DNA from: Bradyrhizobium sp. 1(2017)
Lineage (GTDB): Bacteria; Pseudomonadota; Alphaproteobacteria; Rhizobiales; Xanthobacteraceae
Assembly (NCBI RefSeq): GCF_011602485.2
Contig: NZ_CP050022.2
Coordinates: forward strand, 4,360,001-4,424,000
Length of the DNA stretch: 64,000 nt
Direction: 5' to 3'
Program-made: the position numbers and the translations under genes
The notes under the pieces: model-generated
The model's input: the letters and a program-made list of their open reading frames with translations, nothing else
Told to the model about the DNA's origin: nothing
Databases searched by the model: none
In this document: in pieces, positions 44,238 to 51,961 of the stretch
Position numbering within the stretch: the stretch's first letter is position 1
How the letters are laid out: each line of letters starts with the position of its first letter

Positions 44238-44507
44238 TCAGTATCGGTTCCGATAGGCGCGGCTCGGCTGGCGCGCGAACGCGTACATGGGGTTGATTCC
44301 GCAGTAGGCGTTAGTGCCGCTCGCGGTTGCCATACACTGGGCGTAGCTGCTGAACTGGCAATTGCCGGGATAGCCCCATATGCGCCCCTGCAAGCAGTAG
44401 CTATTCGGTCCCGTGGGTTCAGACAAATAATCATAGGGCTGAGTGCGGGCTTGGTCTGTCGCCAAGACCATACCCACCGTCAGGATAGCCAACGCCAAAG
44501 TGCGCAT
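44238..44507 (-). CDS. DUF3551 small secreted protein (second copy)
   Basis: An 89-residue protein: signal peptide MRTLALAILTVGMVLATDQA, then SYCLQGRIWGYPGNCQFSSYAQCMATASGTNAYCGINPMYAF, the DUF3551 cysteine pattern also seen at 40878-41147 on the other strand. An AGGAGG ribosome site lies 6 bp before the ATG at 44507, fixing the start. The two copies share the pattern but not close sequence identity. Confidence 0.9.
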   Translation of the reverse strand: MRTLALAILTVGMVLATDQARTQPYDYLSEPTGPNSYCLQGRIWGYPGNCQFSSYAQCMATASGTNAYCGINPMYAFARQPSRAYRNRY

Positions 44508-44898
44508 CGGAACCTCCTCGAAAGCGAGACTGAAGCGCCAAGGGGGCGAGCAAACCTGATCCAAGTCAATTCACGTTCTCGCTCACGACGGTGCTCAGGC
44601 GTCCGACGCGCTCGGCGGCCAAAAAATAATCTCCAAATTGCAATTGAGACTCTCCGCATCAAAGCATATTCGGCGATTGCCGGACTAGGACTGACTTCCG
44701 AAATGGGTCATTCGCGTCGATCTCGACATGTCCGCTAGATGTCCGGTTTTGGGCTGGTCTCAGAAGCCAAGCCGGTCGTCCGACATGTCCCGCTAAAGTC
44801 TGCCGCTCGTTAAAAATAGTGGGTCCCAATCGAACTTTTTTCCCCTCCCTGGGTCGTCGGAGCGAAAGCGTGCTTGCTGGCGGCGCTTGTAGAGCGAA
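44508..44898. other. Gap with repeat-like relics
   Basis: About 390 bp. The part 44695-44805 contains repeated TGTCCG words (CGACATGTCCGCTAGATGTC, CGTCCGACATGTCCC), a type common in Bradyrhizobium non-coding DNA. The last 80 bp match 60064-60140, i.e. the two resolvase relics share flanking sequence. Confidence 0.45.
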
Positions 44899-45087
44899 TT
44901 ACTCGGCCAGTGCGCGATAGACCGAAGCTCGGCCGATCTTGAGCGATTTCGCAATGGCCGACGGACCTAAACCCTCAGCTTTCATCTGCTTGATCTTCGC
45001 GGCATCGATGCTCGCCTTGCGCCCCTTATAGACGCCGCGCGCGTTCGCATCCGCTATTCCTTCAAGCTGGCGCTCGCGGCGAGTGAC
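44899..45087 (-). pseudogene. Serine resolvase C-terminal relic (copy 1)
   Basis: Reading the minus strand up to the TAA at 44899-44901: [22 protein letters not shown], then ASIDAAKIKQMKAEGLGPSA, then [18 protein letters not shown]. This is the C-terminal third of a Tn3/Gin-type resolvase, with the YKGRK linker and the Hin-like helix-turn-helix. The catalytic domain is absent; upstream (past 45087) the frame loses similarity. A second, frameshifted copy is at 60142-60345. Confidence 0.9.
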
Positions 45088-45203
45088 CTCGGCGGCTCTC
45101 GCGCAGGCACCCTTGGCATCGCTTGGGCCGTTTCCGACACCGAGACTTGGCCAGCCTTGTCATGCCGTCAGGCCGACAGCGACTTCCGGTCGGGGCGTTT
45201 ACG

Positions 45204-45415
45204 CATTGGCACAAAGTGCACTAGCCAAACACTGAGGTTCTGCTTGCCTGGGGCGCGCCTCGCCGATCTTTCTCAGCCCCCAAGCTTCCAAGATTGGCGA
45301 GAACGTGCAACGCCCCGGCGCGGCCATCAACTTCGCCGGGGCCGGTGAACGCGGGGATAGCCCAAGACGATGGACGCAGAGGCAGATCGGCAACGCGGTT
45401 TGGAGTTGGGTCGCC
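45204..45415 (+). repeat. About 210-bp duplicated block, copy A
   Basis: Starts CATTGGCACAAAGTGCACTA GCCAAACACT, includes CAGCCCCCAAGC..CCAAGA, a GC hairpin (CCCCGGCG / CGCCGGGG) and ends CGGCAACGCGGTTTGGAGTTG. Copy B is at 46706-46920. The two copies flank the FixJ-type regulator gene and include the first residues of a small reading frame (RQRGLEL). Confidence 0.85.
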
Positions 45416-45564
45416 GATGGGCAGAGCATGCTTCCGCACATGAACTTGTCACCATGGTGAGCGGCTCGTTCGATGATCTCAGCCAAATTCTGCCACCGGA
45501 CGTATCCGATCAGTTCGTCAGCGGCTTTCGCGAGGGCGTGTTGCACGTCTGGCGCGGAGCTTAG
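45370..45564 (+). CDS. Small acidic hypothetical protein
   Basis: A 64-residue soluble protein: MDAEADRQRGLELGRRWAEHASAHELVTMVSGSFDDLSQILPPDVSDQFVSGFREGVLHVWRGA. It appears helical and acidic. Its first 15 codons lie in the duplicated block, and the other block (46862 on) starts a similar peptide (EQERQRGLELKQRRSLA) that ends early. Function unknown. Confidence 0.55.
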   Translation: MDAEADRQRGLELGRRWAEHASAHELVTMVSGSFDDLSQILPPDVSDQFVSGFREGVLHVWRGA

Positions 45565-45984
45565 GACCTCAGCGTAAGGACCCCGGGTATGCGGACCAAG
45601 CGCCCTTGCAACCCCCTGGTCGGCGGTCACGAGGATTAGTCTGGGGGCGTGGCATAGTGCTCGCTGCTTTCATTTTCACAGTTTGCCCATAGAAAGCAGC
45701 GACTTGAAGAGTAGTCCTATCGAAATTTTTTCATCTCCCGTCGTGCGGGGGGCAAAGCATGTATGCACGCCACCCGACATAGCCCGTACAATCACGGTGC
45801 CAAAATCGCAGATCCCCTGTCGGAAACGGTCAGGCCTACCTGCCAGTCGAGTAGGATACGTTGATCGCCATCACCTCGCCGGTTCATCGCGGCGGAGCTT
45901 GGACGACATCGATGCTGTACTGGCTCTTCTAGCTAGTCACGGCTGACGTAGGTCTACCAACGACCTTGGGGTTTAGGGGCGTAC
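45565..45984. other. Gap before the FixJ-type regulator
   Basis: About 420 bp. An 87-residue frame (45683-45946, plus) ending SLDDIDAVLALLASHG is open and lies just upstream of the regulator, but it has neither a convincing ribosome site nor a recognised motif. I leave it uncalled. The regulator promoter should lie here. Confidence 0.4.
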
Positions 45985-46620
45985 GTGCTGAAGTTTGTAC
46001 ATGTTGTCGATGACGACTGTGCCTTCAGAACAGCGGTCGAACGTCGCCTGAAACTCGCCGGGTACGAAGTGGCGACCTACGCGTCTGCGGAGCAGTTGCT
46101 GGATCGCTTCCCGGACGAAAGTAAGCCCGGCTGCATTCTCGTCGATGTACGACTACCGGGAATGAGCGGTCGTGAACTCCAAGCTCGATTGGACGAACTC
46201 GGTTCGTCGTTGCCGATTATATTTCTTACCGGCCGTCCCGATATCCAGACCACGGTGCAGGCCATCAAGGCGGGCGCGGAAGACTTTCTGATCAAGCCGG
46301 TATCGTCCGACGACTTACTTCGCGCAATTGATCGTGCGTTCGCACGTTACGAAGTCACGCGTGCCCAAAAGCACAAGCTGGATGCGGCTCACACTCGTCT
46401 GGCGGCATTGACGCCACGTGAGCGGCAAGTGTTTGATTTGGTGGTTCAGGGCAAGGTCAACAAGCAGATCGCGTACGCGCTGGGCTGTACCGAGCGTACT
46501 ATCAAGGCACATCGCCAACAGGTGATGGTGAAAACGCAGGTCCAGTCCCTGGCGGAGCTCGTGGCACTTGCCGAGCGGGCGGGCTATCGCCCAGACGGAC
46601 CGTCTCTCCACCTGCCTTAG
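45985..46620 (+). CDS. FixJ/NarL-type response regulator
   Basis: A 211-residue regulator starting at GTG 45985. The receiver domain (residues 4-120) has VHVVDDDCAFRTAVERRLKLAGYEV (acidic pocket), CILVDVRLPGMSGREL (phosphoacceptor Asp), IIFLTGRPDIQTTVQA (Thr) and DFLIKPVSSDDLL (Lys). The LuxR-type helix-turn-helix (residues 140-205) is LTPRERQVFDLVVQGKVNKQIAYALGCTERTIKAHR. The FixJ-like linker places it in the FixJ subfamily. No kinase gene is near, so it is an orphan; its targets are unknown. It lies between two copies of the 210-bp block. Confidence 0.93.
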   Translation: MLKFVHVVDDDCAFRTAVERRLKLAGYEVATYASAEQLLDRFPDESKPGCILVDVRLPGMSGRELQARLDELGSSLPIIFLTGRPDIQTTVQAIKAGAEDFLIKPVSSDDLLRAIDRAFARYEVTRAQKHKLDAAHTRLAALTPRERQVFDLVVQGKVNKQIAYALGCTERTIKAHRQQVMVKTQVQSLAELVALAERAGYRPDGPSLHLP

Positions 46621-46705
46621 GGCGACAAGGGGTTCCAGACGTTTTGACAAGAGGAACGCGCGCATCCGACTACCAAAAATTCGGCTGCGTCTACGGCCGT
46701 CTTCG

Positions 46706-46920
46706 TATTGGCACAAAGTGCACTAGCCAAACACTCCGGCTGTGATTGTCTGGCCACGCGCTTTTTCGATCTCTCACAGCCCCCAAGCCCCCCAAGATCG
46801 GCGACAGCGCGCTCGGCCCCGGCGCGGCCGCAAGTCCTCGCCGGGGCCGCTTAAACGTTGGATGATCGAGCACGGCGACGCGGAGCAGGAGCGGCAACGT
46901 GGTTTGGAGTTGAAGCAAAG
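46706..46920 (+). repeat. About 210-bp duplicated block, copy B
   Basis: Matches 45204-45415: TATTGGCACAAAGTGCACTA GCCAAACACT, CAGCCCCCAAGCCCCCCAAG, hairpin CCCCGGCG / CGCCGGGG, GGCAACGTGGTTTGGAGTTG. It is more diverged at its 3' end, where the small reading frame stops early. Confidence 0.85.
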
Positions 46921-46932
46921 GCGTTCGCTAGC

Positions 46933-47121
46933 ATGAAGCTAGAAGATGGCTTGGCGCTATTTGCGGTGCACGATCAATCCGCGTTCTCCCAAACAACTTA
47001 TTCCATCGTCACGCGTCCATGTCTGGCTCGATGGCGAACAGGTGGAAGGCGGCGGCCCGTAGAAATTACGGTTTCGGGATCGGATGACTGCCGGGTAGAA
47101 GTGCATCCCGACAAGCCTTAA
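46933..47121 (+). pseudogene. Possible degenerate small gene
   Basis: A 62-codon frame, MKLEDGLALFAVHDQSAFSQ to VEITVSGSDDCRVEVHPDKP. The middle (PCLARWRTGGRRRP) looks out of character. In the +1 frame the same bases read HVWLDGEQVEGGGP, which would join the flanking segments more naturally, so two compensating frameshifts are plausible. Whether a product is made is unclear. It directly follows duplicated block B. Confidence 0.4.
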
Positions 47122-47236
47122 TTGGCGACGACGGCGACAGGCGGACTACCCAGTGTCTCAGTAAACGGCCCGTTAACCGCAAATCTCCATCATCGGTCCG
47201 ACTGGCGCATAATCATCATCAAAGAACTCACACAGA

Positions 47237-47271
47237 GCCGTCGCTGACCTCAACCCGGCGACGGCCTTTTT
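47237..47271 (+). terminator. Intrinsic terminator just upstream of 47282 gene
   Basis: 8-bp stem GCCGTCGC / GCGACGGC, 13-nt loop, followed by CTTTTTG. It lies only 10 bp before the start of the next plus-strand gene, so it either ends transcription from upstream or acts as an attenuator/leader structure for that gene. Confidence 0.75.
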
Positions 47272-47281
47272 GTTGGCACCG

Positions 47282-47515
47282 ATGGACTATCGAACTTTCA
47301 CGAACGACAGTCTCACAATGATGTACGAGAGCATTCGGGGAGCTCTCGCGTCGGATGACGCTCAGAAGGCTGCCGGTGAACAGCCTCGCTTCAAGGTTCG
47401 CCAAACGTCGGACTGGAAGGAGCATGCCGCCAACCTAGAGGCCGAAATGCTTCGGCGAGGCATGTTCTTCGAGATTATTGATTGGTCCGAAGATCAAGGG
47501 CGTTTGTCCCTCTAG
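47282..47515 (+). CDS. Small conserved hypothetical protein
   Basis: A 77-residue soluble protein: MDYRTFTNDSLTMMYESIRGALASDDAQKAAGEQPRFKVRQTSDWKEHAANLEAEMLRRGMFFEIIDWSEDQGRLSL. Mixed helix and strand, acidic. I recognise the FRVRxTxxWKxHAxxLExEMLRRGMxFxxIDW arrangement as common to small rhizobial proteins; no function known. The start at 47282 lies right after a terminator-like hairpin and has no obvious ribosome site outside it. Confidence 0.75.
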   Translation: MDYRTFTNDSLTMMYESIRGALASDDAQKAAGEQPRFKVRQTSDWKEHAANLEAEMLRRGMFFEIIDWSEDQGRLSL

Positions 47516-47648
47516 TTCTGCTTTACGGAAATTTAATGGGTCGTTGCCAACGTTGAGACCATTGCAAATCGTCGCGGCGGCGACACCCCTTTCGAGAACC
47601 ATTGTCTAGACCTGCTCGGTTGGCAGTCTCTTCCCGGGAGAAACCGTT

Positions 47649-47783
47649 ATGCTCAAAGGTTGCATGATTGCCGCTTTCGCGCTGCTTTTTCTGTTGCTGT
47701 GCGATCAGCAAGTATCAAATGGCAAGTACACTGACGCAGTTATCGTTATGGCGAAACAGATCACGCGCTCGTTCGGCGTCTGA
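47649..47783 (+). CDS. Very small membrane protein
   Basis: A 44-residue peptide: MLKGCMIAAFALLFLLLCDQ, then QVSNGKYTDAVIVMAKQITR SFGV. One membrane helix near the N-terminus is followed by a short amphipathic tail. The CDQxVSxGKYTDA pattern is one I know from tiny Bradyrhizobium membrane proteins. A GGGAGAAACCGTT ribosome region precedes the ATG. Function unknown. Confidence 0.7.
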   Translation: MLKGCMIAAFALLFLLLCDQQVSNGKYTDAVIVMAKQITRSFGV

Positions 47784-47813
47784 CGTTCTTCGCGTTCTCC
47801 AAGGCCGCGCATC

Positions 47814-47993
47814 ATGAGCGAGACAGATATTCTTGAATCACTAAACGTCGGAAAGTGCCCGGATTGCGGATCGAACAAATTACGATCCGGGCTGCGCGTT
47901 GATATCGCCGCGCACCTGACCTGCGTGACATGCGAAGCCCGTTTTTATGTCGCTCCGCGACCACCGCTTGCCACGGTGTTCATTCGGCAATGA
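47814..47993 (+). CDS. Small zinc-ribbon protein
   Basis: A 59-residue peptide: MSETDILESLNVGKCPDCGSNKLRSG, then LRVDIAAHLTCVTCEARFYV and a short tail. Two CxxC knuckles (CPDC and CVTC) about 22 residues apart form a classical zinc ribbon. It lies 30 bp after the small membrane protein gene on the same strand and may share its transcript. Function unknown. Confidence 0.75.
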   Translation: MSETDILESLNVGKCPDCGSNKLRSGLRVDIAAHLTCVTCEARFYVAPRPPLATVFIRQ

Positions 47994-48111
47994 CGGGCGG
48001 CGGGCGACTTCGTTGGGACTGACAATAAGCATGCTCTACGGGGAATTTTCCGCTTCCCCTTTGGGCGTTGCCCCGATCAGCTTGCAGCGGACACAACAAA
48101 ATCTTCCGCTG

Positions 48112-48165
48112 AGCCCCTGATAGCAGACCTTCTCGGATACAGTCGGCAGGTCTCAAAAGGGCCAG
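48112..48165. repeat. 54-bp dispersed repeat (with 52874)
   Basis: CCCCTGATAGCAGACCTTCT CGGATACAGTCGGCAGGTCTCAAAAGGGCCAG is nearly identical to 52874-52926. It lies in non-coding DNA between a zinc-ribbon gene and the substrate-binding protein relic. Confidence 0.8.
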
Positions 48166-48199
48166 TTCCGGACTCGTGCACCGCAACGAAATCGTTGAC

Positions 48200-48450
48200 C
48201 TATTCGATCACCTCGTCAGCCCGGTCGAGCAGCGATGCTGGGACCTCAAGGCGGAGGCTCCTCGCGGTCTTGAGATTGATGACAAGCTCGAATTACGTCG
48301 GCTGCTCAACCGGCAGGTCGGCCGGCTTTGCGCCTTCGAGGAGTTTGTCAACATAAGTCGCGGCGCGGCGCGAGAGGTCGGGGAAGCTTGGCCCATAGCC
48401 CATCAGTCCACCCGCGTCCACATGCAGCCTGTTGGTATGCATCGCCGGAA
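48200..48450 (-). pseudogene. ABC transporter substrate-binding protein, C-terminal relic
   Basis: On the minus strand: HVDAGGLMGYGPSFPDLSRRAATYVDKLLEGAKPADLPVEQPT, then a TAA stop where a Lys codon is expected, then [30 protein letters not shown] and the natural stop at 48200. This is the C-terminus of a TrpX-like (PF04392) substrate-binding protein. The N-terminal two thirds are missing. A 54-bp repeat lies next to it. Confidence 0.88.
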
Positions 48451-48537
48451 CAAGACTTACGATGTTGAAGGTCCCTCGAAGGAGAATGGTGTGCTCCCAT
48501 CCTGAGTAACCCAAGTGCCACCCCCGAAACGGACCTA

Positions 48538-48603
48538 GGCTGTTGCTTCGTTTGGTCCGTACTGACGGTAACGCACTTCACGGTAATCTGAGACTCGTCA
48601 TAG
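48538..48603. repeat. Direct repeat upstream of the DUF459 gene
   Basis: GCTGTTGCTTCGTTTGGTCC GTACTGACGG..CACTTCACGGTAATCTGAGACTCGTCATAG. The second copy is at 50504-50570, downstream of the gene and in the same orientation, so the two frame it. Confidence 0.85.
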
Positions 48604-48669
48604 GGCCTGAGTGCTAGTTTGTGTCGGGGCAAGTTCTTGTGCGGTCCAAGAGCATGCCAAGAAAGCTGC

Positions 48670-50247
48670 ATGTTTACCGAGAGAGGCCCGCTGATTGCGC
48701 TAGCCATCGCGGCGGGAATGCTGCTCGGCATTGTCGGACCGACCTCGGCGCAGTTCTTCAATTTCGGCGGATTTCAGCAGCGGCCGCAGCCACAACGCGG
48801 TGGCGGCGGGTTCGGTGGCGGCTGGTTTGGTGGTGACACGTTTCAGCCGTTCCAGCCGCTGGCGCCCCAGCCGCGGCGGCAAACACTACCGCCCGTGCGC
48901 GAGGATTTTTCAAGGGCGCCGCCGCCCGAGAAACGCGACACTATACCGGAGCGCCACATTCTTGTGCTCGGTGACGCCATGGCGGACTGGCTCGCCTATG
49001 GTCTTGAAGCCGCCTATGCCGAACAGCCAGACATGGGCGTGATCCGAAAGGCAAAAAGCACCTCCGGCCTGATCAAATACCAGCCAAGGGGCGATCCGGC
49101 CGACTGGACCGCCGCCGCAAGAGGCATTCTTGCCACCGAAAACCCGGACGCCATTGTCGTGATGCTCGGGCTCGACGACCGTGTCGCGATCCGCGAGCCG
49201 CCGACTGAGAAATCCGACAGCACGTCGTCGGACAAAAAGACCGACAAGAAGGACGCCAAAGCCAAACCGGACGCCAAGCCTGCGGACGGAAAACCGAGCG
49301 CCAAACCGAATGGCGGTACAAACGCCACCGCAAGGCCGGATGACAAGCCGGTCGATACCGAATTGTCGCCGGATGACGTCATCGACAATGGCGCGCCGCC
49401 GGCCATCGCGCCGGCGAAGAGCACACGCTCGCCGAACGGCATCTACGAATTTCGTGAAGAACGCTGGGTCGAGCTCTACAAAAAAAAGATTGAAGAGATG
49501 ATCGGCGTGCTGAAATCCAAAGGCGTGCCGGTGCTGTGGGTCGGTCTGCCGATGGTACGTGGCCCCAAGGCGACCGCCGACACGCTGTTCCTGGATTCGC
49601 TCTATCGCGATGTGGCCGCCAAGACCGGCATCACCTATGTCGATGTCTGGGATGGATTTGTCGACGAAGCCGGCGGCTTCCTGCAGAAGGGTCCCGACTT
49701 CGAAGGCCAGATCCGCCAGTTGCGCTCCTATGACGGCGTCTATTTCACCAAACCGGGCGCACGCAAGCTCGCGCATTATGTCGAGCGCGAAATCACGCGG
49801 CTGCTCGCCGCGCGTTCGGCGCCGATCGCCCTGCCGACCGAGCCTGCGACGCCCGATGCCAATGCAGTGCCCGGTCAGCCCGCGCCGCGGCCCCTCGCAG
49901 GACCAATCCTGCCGCTGGTCGCCTCCTCTGTCAGCACCGATCAATTGCTCGGCGGGCCGGGAACGCGCCCGACCGCGGTCGATGCGCTCGCCGCTCGCGC
50001 GCTGATCAAGGGCGAAGCGCTGACGCCGCCCCCCGGCCGCGCCGATGATTTTTCCTGGCCGCGCCGCGAAGTCGGAAGCGAACGGGCCAAGGGTGAGGAA
50101 GCAATGGCATCGGCATCGCGCGATGGCATCGCCCCGGTAAGGGCGCCGGCGGCATCGCTAAAGCCGAACAAGTATCACAGCCAGAGGTGGGACCGGTTTA
50201 GAGGGATGGCCCGGGAGTCTGCTTTTGCGCGCAGCAATGTTTGGTAA
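48670..50247 (+). CDS. DUF459 SGNH-like exported protein
   Basis: About 525 residues: an N-terminal hydrophobic export segment (GPLIALAIAAGMLLGIVGPTSA), a Gly/Phe-rich linker, the SGNH-like domain split by a Lys/Asp/Pro-rich insert (about residues 175-230), and a long Pro/Ala C-terminal tail. Block I reads HILVLGDAMADWLAYGLE, with Ala where GDSL enzymes have Ser. The last block reads SYDGVYFTKPGARKLAHYV, with Tyr where the catalytic His of D-G-x-H usually is. If so it is a binding protein or pseudo-hydrolase. I take ATG 48670 as start. The gene is framed by direct repeats. Confidence 0.85.
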   Translation: MFTERGPLIALAIAAGMLLGIVGPTSAQFFNFGGFQQRPQPQRGGGGFGGGWFGGDTFQPFQPLAPQPRRQTLPPVREDFSRAPPPEKRDTIPERHILVLGDAMADWLAYGLEAAYAEQPDMGVIRKAKSTSGLIKYQPRGDPADWTAAARGILATENPDAIVVMLGLDDRVAIREPPTEKSDSTSSDKKTDKKDAKAKPDAKPADGKPSAKPNGGTNATARPDDKPVDTELSPDDVIDNGAPPAIAPAKSTRSPNGIYEFREERWVELYKKKIEEMIGVLKSKGVPVLWVGLPMVRGPKATADTLFLDSLYRDVAAKTGITYVDVWDGFVDEAGGFLQKGPDFEGQIRQLRSYDGVYFTKPGARKLAHYVEREITRLLAARSAPIALPTEPATPDANAVPGQPAPRPLAGPILPLVASSVSTDQLLGGPGTRPTAVDALAARALIKGEALTPPPGRADDFSWPRREVGSERAKGEEAMASASRDGIAPVRAPAASLKPNKYHSQRWDRFRGMARESAFARSNVW

Positions 50248-50503
50248 GCCGCCTAATGGCGACGGAGCGGCAAGCCGTGCCAGTCACCAGCGATGGCAAA
50301 CGGTAGGTGCCGAATGCACGGCGGGCCATCTCCAGGCGCACCTAAGGCAATCGGCACGCCTATAAGCCTGGTCGCTACTCGGCAGAAACGATCGCCCGGC
50401 GACGTGAAATACCGGCGCTGATCCGAGCAGGCCGGGCGTTTGGCGGAAAGAACGTTGTTTGATCCCTCCGCTGTCCCAATTTCGGACCCCAAAGCGGACG
50501 TGA

Positions 50504-50570
50504 GCTGTTGCTTCGTGTGGTCCGCACTGAGGCTAATGCACTTCACGGTAGTCTGAGACTCGTCATAGAG
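50504..50570. repeat. Direct repeat downstream of the DUF459 gene
   Basis: GCTGTTGCTTCGTGTGGTCC GCACTGAGGCTAATGCACTTCACGGTAGTCTGAGACTCGTCATAG matches 48538-48603. The remaining gap 50248-50503 holds nothing recognised. Confidence 0.85.
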
Positions 50571-50617
50571 ACTTAGGCTGGGGCGCGTACTCATAAACCG
50601 AGCTTGCGGCTTACTCG

Positions 50618-51076
50618 ATGTCCGCTATGCCGATACCGACCAAACTACGACGCCCAGTGGTCCGGCGCCGATCCAATCCCCAATACATTGACAATTTGCC
50701 TGCGGCATCGCGTGGCGCTTTGATCAGGCGCCATGCCCGTCTCACCCGCCGCCGCGACCGCACCGCCCGAAAGGAAAGCTGGCTAATCTATTGCGGCGAT
50801 GTGCACGTCGGGAGCATCGGCCTGCGCTCCGGCAATCCGACCGAGAGCGATCCGTGGCAGTGGCGCAGCGGCTTCTATCCGGGATCACGCCCGGGCGAAT
50901 GCACCTCCGCCACCGCCACGACCTTCCAGAGCGCGCGCGCTGCGTTCTTGGCGGCTTGGCCTGTGTTCTTGTCCAAGCGCACGGACGCGGACTTCGAGGA
51001 GTGGCGACAAGAGCGGGATTGGACGGCGCGGAAATATGCCGCGTGGGATCGCGGCGAGAAGGCGCTAGTCCGATGA
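50618..51076 (+). CDS. Conserved hypothetical protein
   Basis: A 152-residue soluble protein with an Arg-rich N-terminal third (LIRRHARLTRRRDRTARKE) and a compact C-terminal two thirds: SWLIYCGDVHVGSIGLRSGNPTESDPWQWRSGFYPGSRPGECTSATATTFQSARAAFLAAWPVFLSKRTDADFEEWRQ. The GFYPG ... GTA-like ... TFxxARxxFxxAW pattern is one I know from many Bradyrhizobium proteins with no known function. The start at 50618 may be too early; an in-frame later ATG (MPIPTKL) follows 3 codons on. Confidence 0.82.
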   Translation: MSAMPIPTKLRRPVVRRRSNPQYIDNLPAASRGALIRRHARLTRRRDRTARKESWLIYCGDVHVGSIGLRSGNPTESDPWQWRSGFYPGSRPGECTSATATTFQSARAAFLAAWPVFLSKRTDADFEEWRQERDWTARKYAAWDRGEKALVR

Positions 51077-51218
51077 GGCTGCGACTTTGGTCTTAGGCGC
51101 TATTTGTGCGCTGCGGTCCACGCATTGTCCGTAGTCCTACGGACGTTGCGCATCGTCGATCTTGGGCGTCTACTTCAGATTGAATTTGATGACGATCTGA
51201 TTTTTAGTCGAGGTCCCC

Positions 51219-51395
51219 ATGAGCGTTAAAGCCATGATGGCGACGATCCTCCAAAACCAACTGACGCTGCGCGGCGTGCATTCACTGACGCCATCTGACT
51301 ACCATGAGATTGTAGAACTGCTGATCGAGCAGCTGAGAGAGCTGGAGCTAAATCTGGCAGCGCGCGAGACAGCTGACAATGGCGAGCCGCATTAG
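51219..51395 (+). CDS. Small hypothetical protein
   Basis: A 58-residue helical, acidic peptide: MSVKAMMATILQNQLTLRGV HSLTPSDYHE, then IVELLIEQLRELELNLAARE. GAGG lies 6 bp before the ATG. Amphipathic helices suggest a folded small protein. It overlaps, antisense, the far C-terminal part of the frame called at 51226-51711, so one of the two is wrong over that stretch; I find this one more protein-like there. Confidence 0.55.
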   Translation: MSVKAMMATILQNQLTLRGVHSLTPSDYHEIVELLIEQLRELELNLAARETADNGEPH

Positions 51396-51711
51396 CGCGG
51401 CTGATCTCGTGCACAAGCCTGAGCGCACTGCACCGTTGCATCGGTTCAATGCGACGCGCAGCGGGGCATTCACCATCTGCCGCTTCGCTGAGTTGCCGAC
51501 CAATCTCTTCGTTGAGCGCCTTCGGCTCCCAATTCGTACCATTGCTCCTGACGATCCTCTTGGCGCGTTCGAAGGCATGGCTTTCAGCCGCATCTTCACC
51601 TATACGGATGCTCACTTCAGAGTGAAAGGGACAGGCCGCGATTGCACGAGTTGTCTCTAATGCATAGCGCACGGTCGCGCTGAGGTCGTCGGCGTAATCT
51701 TTGGCGGACAT
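51226..51711 (-). CDS. Hypothetical protein; N-terminal half credible
   Basis: Starts MSAKDYADDLSATVRYALET at ATG 51711, with GGGAGG 6 bp before. The first 90 residues (to SEAADGECP) look like a real helical protein: RAIAACPFHSEVSIRIGEDAAESHAFERAKRIVRSNGTNWEPKALNEEIGRQLSEAADGECP. The rest (ARRIEPMQRCSALRLVHE...) is compositionally odd and runs antisense to 51219-51395, so the gene may originally have ended near 51430 and lost its stop by a frameshift. Function unknown. Confidence 0.6.
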   Translation of the reverse strand: MSAKDYADDLSATVRYALETTRAIAACPFHSEVSIRIGEDAAESHAFERAKRIVRSNGTNWEPKALNEEIGRQLSEAADGECPAARRIEPMQRCSALRLVHEISRANAARHCQLSRALPDLAPALSAARSAVLQSHGSQMASVNARRAASVGFGGSSPSWL

Positions 51712-51961
51712 GTTGAGCCTCCCGTCGCCTCGACATGGTGAGACTTGCACGCAATCACGATGGCGCGATGCGGATAAGGTGAGGCCCGGTGTGCCTAGGA
51801 GCCCGGGCCTCATAACCTCAGCAGCCTGACAAGAGGTTGTTCGGCTACACGTCCGGCCTATCGGGAGGCCAATCTCGCTTTGATATTGCGCAAAGCCGCC
51901 TCGTGTCAGCGGCCGCCTTCCCGGCGGCTTTGAAGGGGACTGGGCGACGGGGGACCCGGTC

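Noticed and set aside
48910..49944. 344-codon minus-strand frame opposite the DUF459 gene
   Set aside because: Shadow frame; Arg/Gly-rich, no family resemblance.
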